Positions 5,836-10,574 of a DNA stretch of 10,574 bases are shown here, piece by piece. Source of the DNA: Comamonadaceae bacterium (GTDB lineage: Bacteria > Pseudomonadota > Gammaproteobacteria > Burkholderiales > Burkholderiaceae_C); contig CANGZO010000067.1 of the NCBI GenBank assembly GCA_947458305.1, positions 1 through 10,574 on the forward strand, read 5' to 3'. Within the stretch, counting starts at the first letter, position 1. Each line of letters opens with the position of its first letter. The notes under the pieces are model-generated. The model searched no databases. It was not told the origin of the DNA and worked only from the letters and a program-made list of their open reading frames with translations. Made by a program: the position numbers and the translations under genes.

Positions 5836-8454
5836 ATGAACGCACCCTACGAACCTCTTTTGCACCCCCACGATTTGGACCCCGAAGAAACTGCCGAGTG
5901 GCGCGAGGCTTTACTGGCCCTGATCGGCACCCAAGGCCCAGCGCGTGCGCGGCAAATTCTGGACGAGCTGGCCGTCGTGGCGCGCCAGCAGTGCACCGGC
6001 TGGCAGCCCGAGCTGAACACGCCCTACATGAACACCATCGCGGTGCAAGACCAGCCAGACTTCCCCGGCGACCTGGCCACCGAAGAGCGGCTGGTGGCCA
6101 TCATGCGTTGGAACGCGCTGGCCATGGTGGTGCGTGCCAACCAGGCCTATGGCGAGTTGGGCGGGCACATCGCCAGTTACGCCAGCGTGGCCGATTTGTT
6201 CGAGACCGGGTTTCACCACTTCTTCCACGCCCGCACCGAGCAGCACAAGGGTGACTTGGTGTTCTTCCAGCCGCACAGCGCGCCCGGCGTGTACGCCCGC
6301 GCTTTTCTGGAAGGCCGCTTGAGCGAGGCGGACTTGCTGCATTACCGCCAAGAGATCACCGCACCCGACAGCGGCGCACGCGGCTTGTCGAGCTACCCAC
6401 ACCCTTGGCTGATGCCCGACTTCTGGCAGTTCCCCACCGGCTCCATGGGCTTGGGGCCGATCAGCTCGATCTACCACGCGCGCTTCATGCGCTACCTGAC
6501 GCACCGCCAGTTGCAAGATTGCAGCGGCCGCAAGGTGTGGGGCGTGTTTGGCGACGGCGAGATGGACGAGCCCGAGAGCATGAGCGCCCTGACTTTGGCC
6601 GCACGCGAAAAACTCGACAACCTGGTCTGGGTGGTCAACTGCAATTTGCAGCGCCTGGACGGCCCGGTGCGCGGCAACGGCCGCATCATCGACGAGCTGG
6701 AAAAGCTGTTTTCCGGTGCGGGCTGGAACGTGATCAAGCTGGTCTGGGGCAGCGACTGGGACGGCCTGCTGGCACGCGACACCTCGGGCGCTTTGCTGCG
6801 GGCCTTCGCCAACACGGTGGACGGGCAAATGCAGACCTTTGCGGCCAAGGACGGGCGCTACAACCGCGACAACTTTTTTGGCCAAAACGAAGAGCTGGCG
6901 CGGCTGGCGCAGGGCATGACCGACGAGCAGATCGACCGGCTCAAGCGCGGTGGTCACGACATCGTGAAAATCCACGCGGCGTATGCGGCTGCGGCCAAGC
7001 ACCGCGGCCAACCCACGGTGATCTTGGCGCACACCAAAAAAGGCTTTGGCATGGGCAGCGCGGGCCAGGGCAAGATGACCACGCACAGCCAAAAGAAGTT
7101 CGACGAACAAGACCTGATCGACTACCGCAACCGCTTTGACCTGCCGCTGAGCGACGAGCAGGCCAAGGGCTTGGCCTTTTACAAACCCGCCGACGACAGC
7201 GCCGAGATGCGTTACCTGCGCGAGCACCGCGCCCAATTGGGCGGCAGCTTGCCCAAGCGCGAGACAGCTTGCGACCGTTTGCCTGTGCCCGCACTCGGCA
7301 GCTACGGGCAGTTTGCGCTGCAGGCCGACGGCAAAGAGATGAGCACCACGATGGCCTTTGTGCGCATGCTGGGCAACCTGCTCAAAGACCAGCAGCTCGG
7401 TCCGCGCATCGTGCCTATCGTGGCCGACGAGGCGCGCACCTTCGGCATGGCCAACCTGTTCAAACAGGTGGGCATTTACAGCAGCGTGGGCCAGCGTTAT
7501 GCGCCTGAAGACATCGGCTCGGTGCTGAGTTACCGCGAAGCCACCGACGGCCAGATTCTGGAAGAAGGCATCAGCGAAGCCGGCGCCATCGCCAGCTGGA
7601 CAGCAGCGGCCACCAGCTACAGCGTGCACGGCCTGGCCATGCTGCCCTTTTATATTTATTACTCGATGTTCGGCTTCCAGCGCGTGGGCGACGCCATTTG
7701 GGCTGCAGCCGACCAGCGGGCACGGGGCTTTTTGCTGGGTGCCACCTCAGGCCGCACCACCTTGGGCGGCGAGGGCCTGCAACACCAGGATGGCAGCAGC
7801 CATTTGGTGGCGGCCACCATCCCCAACTGCAAGGCCTACGACCCGGCCTTTGCGGGCGAGCTGGCGGTGATTCTGGACGCGGGCATGCGCGAGATGGTCG
7901 AGCAGCAAGCCGATGTGTTTTATTACGTGACCCTGATGAACGAGAACTACGCGCAGCCCGACTTGCCTGCGGGCGTGGAGGCCGACGTGCTGCGCGGGGG
8001 CTACCGATTTGGCGTGTACGGCCCCAGCGATGCCGCCCAGCGCGTGACCTTGCTCGGCTCGGGCGCGATCTTGACCGAAGTGGTCAAAGCTGCGCAGCAA
8101 CTGGCCGCGCAAGGCGTGGGCGTTGAGGTGCTGAGCATCACCAGTTGGAGTGAGTTGGCGCGAGACGGCATGGCGCTTGAGCGCCTGGCAGATACGGGTC
8201 CAGCGGCGGGTGTTGGCGCTGGCGTTGGACATTTGGCAAGCCTGTTGTCGGCCACACAAGGCCCCGTGATTGCTGCCACCGACTACGTGCGCGCCGTGCC
8301 CGAGAGCGTTCGCGCCTTCGTGCCCGAAGGCCGCCGCTACACCACGCTGGGCACCGACGGCTTTGGCCGCAGCGACACGCGGGCGGCCCTGCGCCGCTTC
8401 TTTGCGGTGGATGCCGACAGCATCGCGCAGGCGGCCCTGCATGCGCTGAAGTGA
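5836..8454 (+). CDS. aceE: Homodimeric 2-oxoacid (pyruvate) dehydrogenase E1 component
   Basis: Thiamine-diphosphate enzyme that decarboxylates a 2-oxoacid (pyruvate in AceE) and reductively acylates the lipoyl group of an E2 partner. The product is 872 residues against 887 in E. coli AceE, and collinear with it throughout. The ThDP/Mg motif is GDGEMDEPES (from residue 239) ending with NCNLQRLDGP. Equivalents of E. coli active-site residues are in place: His111 (H106), His147 (H142), Tyr in LSSYPHP (Y177), His417 (H407), Glu581 (E571) and His650 (H640). The N-terminal acidic segment beginning DLDPEETAEWREAL, the E2-binding region in AceE, is kept. The C terminus stops short, at LHALK. The open frame extends upstream to 5461, but that part is antisense to the regulator; ATG at 5836 gives the AceE-like N terminus. 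No aceF or lpd follows: the next gene is convergent, 4 bp away. With a divergent Lrp-type gene it may be a paralogue acting on another 2-oxoacid such as 2-oxobutyrate. Confidence 0.95.
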   Translation: MNAPYEPLLHPHDLDPEETAEWREALLALIGTQGPARARQILDELAVVARQQCTGWQPELNTPYMNTIAVQDQPDFPGDLATEERLVAIMRWNALAMVVRANQAYGELGGHIASYASVADLFETGFHHFFHARTEQHKGDLVFFQPHSAPGVYARAFLEGRLSEADLLHYRQEITAPDSGARGLSSYPHPWLMPDFWQFPTGSMGLGPISSIYHARFMRYLTHRQLQDCSGRKVWGVFGDGEMDEPESMSALTLAAREKLDNLVWVVNCNLQRLDGPVRGNGRIIDELEKLFSGAGWNVIKLVWGSDWDGLLARDTSGALLRAFANTVDGQMQTFAAKDGRYNRDNFFGQNEELARLAQGMTDEQIDRLKRGGHDIVKIHAAYAAAAKHRGQPTVILAHTKKGFGMGSAGQGKMTTHSQKKFDEQDLIDYRNRFDLPLSDEQAKGLAFYKPADDSAEMRYLREHRAQLGGSLPKRETACDRLPVPALGSYGQFALQADGKEMSTTMAFVRMLGNLLKDQQLGPRIVPIVADEARTFGMANLFKQVGIYSSVGQRYAPEDIGSVLSYREATDGQILEEGISEAGAIASWTAAATSYSVHGLAMLPFYIYYSMFGFQRVGDAIWAAADQRARGFLLGATSGRTTLGGEGLQHQDGSSHLVAATIPNCKAYDPAFAGELAVILDAGMREMVEQQADVFYYVTLMNENYAQPDLPAGVEADVLRGGYRFGVYGPSDAAQRVTLLGSGAILTEVVKAAQQLAAQGVGVEVLSITSWSELARDGMALERLADTGPAAGVGAGVGHLASLLSATQGPVIAATDYVRAVPESVRAFVPEGRRYTTLGTDGFGRSDTRAALRRFFAVDADSIAQAALHALK

Positions 8455-8458
8455 AGGC

Positions 8459-9871
8459 TTAACGCGGTGCGCTGAGGGTGACGCGCAAGCCACCTTGCGC
8501 TCGGTTGGCCAAGACCAAGCGTCCGCCCAAGGCGGTCATCAGGTTCAGCGCGATCGACAAACCCAAGCCCGTGCCGCCGGTTTGTCGGTTGCGCGAGCTT
8601 TCTTGACGCACAAACGGTTGCAACACCGTTTGCAAGTCGGACTCGGGCAAGCCTGGCCCCTCGTCTTCCACCACGATGCACCAGTGATCGGGCTGGCCAG
8701 GGTCTTGGCACAACAAGGTGACCGTGGCGCGGTGGCCGTAGGTGATGGCGTTGTGCACCACATTGCCCAACACCCGGCGCAGCGCGGCCACATCGGTGTT
8801 GACCAAACAATCGCTGTCCGCACCCTGCGCTTGCACCGCCCAGCCCAAGTCTTCCCATTCGCTGAGCTGGGTTTGCAACAGCTGGTTCAGGTGCACCGGC
8901 TGGCGCTGTGGATGGGCGTGCCAGCTGCGGGCCAACGCCAAGCCGTCCTGCACCAAATCTTGCATTTCACTCAGGTCAGCTTGCATGCGTTGGCGCAGCG
9001 TCTCATCGTTGACCCATTCGGTTTTCAGGCGCAAGCGCGTCAGCGGTGTTTGCAAGTCGTGGGCGATTGCCGCGAGCACTTGGGTTTGCTGCGCCATGTG
9101 CCGCTGCAACTGGGCTTGCATGTGGTTGAAGGCCTGGGCTGCTTGGCGCACCTCCAAGGGCCCGTCTTCGGACAATGGGGCTTGATTGGGATGATCGGCC
9201 AAGTCCTTGGCGGCTTGTGTCATGCGCTTGAGCGGGCGCGTGGCGTACACCACCGCCAGCCAAGTCAACAGCGCCAGACCCACCAGCACGGTCAGCGCCA
9301 CCAAGCCCCAGTGCGTGTCGCTGCCAAAGCCTGGCCTGCCCATGGCCACATGAGAGGGGTAAGTTGCGGGCAATCGGACATAAACCTGTGCGCCATCGGC
9401 CAACAGCAGCGATACCCAGGTTTGTCCGCGCGAACGTTCTGGGTGGTGACCATCAGCGTCGCCATGTCTTTGTCTATCGTGCAGTGGCGTGAAGTGCTGC
9501 ACAAGTGGCTGGCGAGATGCCAATTCGCTGGCCAAATAAATCGCCAAAGGTCGAACATGGGGCGGCAGTGGGTTGGCGTTTGGTGACCACGCCTTGGGTG
9601 GTTCAAGACGCCAACGCTCGCGGCGCTTGCCCTGACCCTTGTCCTCTAGCCACTGTTCGCGTTGGGCAGGGCTCAGGGTGTCGAGCCAATCAGCCGATGC
9701 GGCCAGCTCTTGCGTGAGCTTCGCATGCAACACGACTTGTCCACGCACCGAGCGCTCGTCCAGTGCGAGCCAAGCGGCGGCAGCCAGCACCAGAGTCAAA
9801 CCCATCAGCCACACCCACAACAAGCGTGTAAACAGGCTTTGCGGCCAGATTTTTTTCAACACCGCCATCAT
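8459..9871 (-). CDS. Membrane sensor histidine kinase, 470 aa
   Basis: Sensor of the two-component pair with the overlapping response regulator. Layout: a short basic N terminus, membrane segment 1 (about residues 16-37), a periplasmic domain (38-187), membrane segment 2 (about 188-210), a HAMP linker beginning TRPLKRMTQAAKDLA, a HisKA domain with phospho-acceptor His271 in AIAHDLQTPLTRLRLKTE, then an ATPase domain with N-box NVVHNAITYG (Asn370 and Asn374), G1 box DEGPGLP (Asp403) and G2 box GGTGLGLSIA (from 432). All catalytic motifs look intact. The HDLxTPLTR box fits kinases that pair with OmpR-type regulators. The periplasmic domain matches no sensor I can name; residues 126-149 contain five His plus several Asp and Arg. 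The start overlaps the regulator stop as ATGA, and GAGGT (9885-9881) stands 9 nt upstream, so ATG 9871 is preferred over the adjacent ATG at 9868. Signal unknown. Confidence 0.95.
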   Translation of the reverse strand: MMAVLKKIWPQSLFTRLLWVWLMGLTLVLAAAAWLALDERSVRGQVVLHAKLTQELAASADWLDTLSPAQREQWLEDKGQGKRRERWRLEPPKAWSPNANPLPPHVRPLAIYLASELASRQPLVQHFTPLHDRQRHGDADGHHPERSRGQTWVSLLLADGAQVYVRLPATYPSHVAMGRPGFGSDTHWGLVALTVLVGLALLTWLAVVYATRPLKRMTQAAKDLADHPNQAPLSEDGPLEVRQAAQAFNHMQAQLQRHMAQQTQVLAAIAHDLQTPLTRLRLKTEWVNDETLRQRMQADLSEMQDLVQDGLALARSWHAHPQRQPVHLNQLLQTQLSEWEDLGWAVQAQGADSDCLVNTDVAALRRVLGNVVHNAITYGHRATVTLLCQDPGQPDHWCIVVEDEGPGLPESDLQTVLQPFVRQESSRNRQTGGTGLGLSIALNLMTALGGRLVLANRAQGGLRVTLSAPR

Positions 9872-10574
9872 TCGGCTTGTACCTCGGTGGCCAGCACATA
9901 CCCTTCGCTGCGTACCGTTTTGATCAAGCCCAATCTGCGTGCGGGCTCGCCTAAGCGCAAGCGGAGGCGACTGATGAGCAAGTCGATGGAGCGGTCAAAC
10001 GCATCGCCCGATCGCCCTTGGGTCAGTTCAAGCAGTTGCTCTCGAGACAGCACCTTGTTGGCATGGTTGAGCAAGACGTGCAACACACGGTATTCGCCCG
10101 AGGTCAGTACCAACAAAATCCCATCGGGGTTGCGCACCTGGCGAGTCAAGGCATCGAGTGTGTAGCCCGAAAAACGCCACTGGTTGGGGCTGTTTGTGGT
10201 TTGTAAATTGGCGGGTAAAGCGCGCGAGCGACGCAAGATGGCACGAATGCGAGCCAACAATTCGCGTGGGACAAATGGCTTGCCCAAGTAATCGTCTGCG
10301 CCCATCTCTAGGCCCAAAATGCGGTCGGCGTCGTCGGTGCGGGCCGTGAGCATGAGGATGGGCAGCTGTGCATATCCGCTGCCGTCGGCGCGCAAGTTGC
10401 GGCAAATTGTCAGGCCGTCTTCGCCGGGCATCATCACATCGAGGACCAACAGATCCACACGCTGCATCTGCAGCATGCGGCGCATCTCATGGCTGTTGGC
10501 CGCGGTGCTGCACTGGATGCTGTTTTGCTCCAGGTATTTCGCTGTCAATTGCCGGATTTCGGGGTCGTCATCAA
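9868..10574 (-). CDS. OmpR-family response regulator (5' end beyond right window edge)
   Basis: DNA-binding response regulator, phosphorylated by the kinase encoded downstream. The frame is open to the right edge; the first complete codons read DDDPEIRQLTAKYLEQ, so the real start lies outside, probably about ten codons away. The TTG at 10548 is internal, not the start. The receiver domain shows the acidic pair at the edge, the phospho-acceptor Asp in LLVLDVMMPGEDG (codon at 10440-10438), the conserved Thr/Ser region LMLTA, and Lys in LGKPFVPREL. The C-terminal winged helix follows, with LTSGEYRVLHVLLNHANKVL, the recognition helix region DRSIDLLISRLRLRL, and wing IKTVRSEGYVL. It ends TGA at 9868, overlapping the kinase ATG by ATGA, which implies translational coupling. 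The target genes cannot be read from the window. Confidence 0.96.
   Translation of the reverse strand, partial: DDDPEIRQLTAKYLEQNSIQCSTAANSHEMRRMLQMQRVDLLVLDVMMPGEDGLTICRNLRADGSGYAQLPILMLTARTDDADRILGLEMGADDYLGKPFVPRELLARIRAILRRSRALPANLQTTNSPNQWRFSGYTLDALTRQVRNPDGILLVLTSGEYRVLHVLLNHANKVLSREQLLELTQGRSGDAFDRSIDLLISRLRLRLGEPARRLGLIKTVRSEGYVLATEVQAE
9881..9885 (-). promoter_or_regulatory. Shine-Dalgarno of the sensor kinase gene
   Basis: The minus strand reads GAGGT 9 nt before the kinase ATG at 9871, inside the 3' end of the response-regulator gene. It is the strongest ribosome-binding site seen in the window and decides between two adjacent ATG codons in favour of the first, consistent with coupled translation through the ATGA overlap. 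Confidence 0.7.

Noticed and set aside
5911..7629. Long minus-strand open frame (572 codons) inside the E1 gene
   Set aside because: A shadow of the conserved aceE coding frame with no recognisable motif; third-position GC bias keeps the antisense frame open.
10546..10548. TTG at 10548 as the response-regulator start
   Set aside because: The frame continues upstream to the edge through DDDPEIRQL, which is the conserved acidic pocket of receiver domains, so the true start lies outside the window.

Overview
The window reads as chromosomal DNA of a GC-rich betaproteobacterium. The protein styles and the frequent use of TTG for Leu and CAA for Gln suggest Burkholderiales, probably Comamonadaceae. 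That placement is inference from composition and family resemblance, not from a marker gene. I see no rRNA, tRNA, CRISPR array, insertion sequence or phage gene.

Layout. (1) Positions 1-2504 carry glycerol catabolism: glpK (minus, cut by the left edge) and glpD (plus) diverge from a gap of only 44 bp. Together they turn glycerol into glycerol-3-phosphate and then dihydroxyacetone phosphate. (2) Positions 2505-5265 form a small accessory-looking block. It holds a 35-codon gene remnant in the gap after glpD, a small calcineurin-type metallophosphoesterase, an AAA/DUF4143 ATPase 23 bp upstream of it on the same strand, and a divergent stand-alone DEDDh 3'-5' exonuclease. (3) Positions 5266-8454 hold an Lrp/AsnC-family regulator (minus) divergent from a full-length homodimeric 2-oxoacid (pyruvate) dehydrogenase E1, aceE type (plus), with no E2 or E3 gene beside it. 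The 102-bp gap between them contains a 15-mer close to the E. coli Lrp consensus, plus other short inverted repeats. (4) Positions 8459-10574 hold a two-component system on the minus strand: an OmpR-type response regulator (5' end off the right edge) overlapping a membrane histidine kinase by ATGA, with a good Shine-Dalgarno sequence for the kinase.

The themes are carbon entry (glycerol to triose phosphate, and 2-oxoacid to acyl-CoA) and environmental sensing. The most interesting unit is the regulator/orphan-E1 pair. It resembles the mdeR-mdeB arrangement of Pseudomonas methionine catabolism and suggests an amino-acid-responsive E1 rather than the housekeeping pyruvate dehydrogenase. The second is the accessory block of ATPase, phosphoesterase and exonuclease next to a gene remnant. 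I did not find convincing evidence for a wholly new system; these are hypotheses with stated tests.
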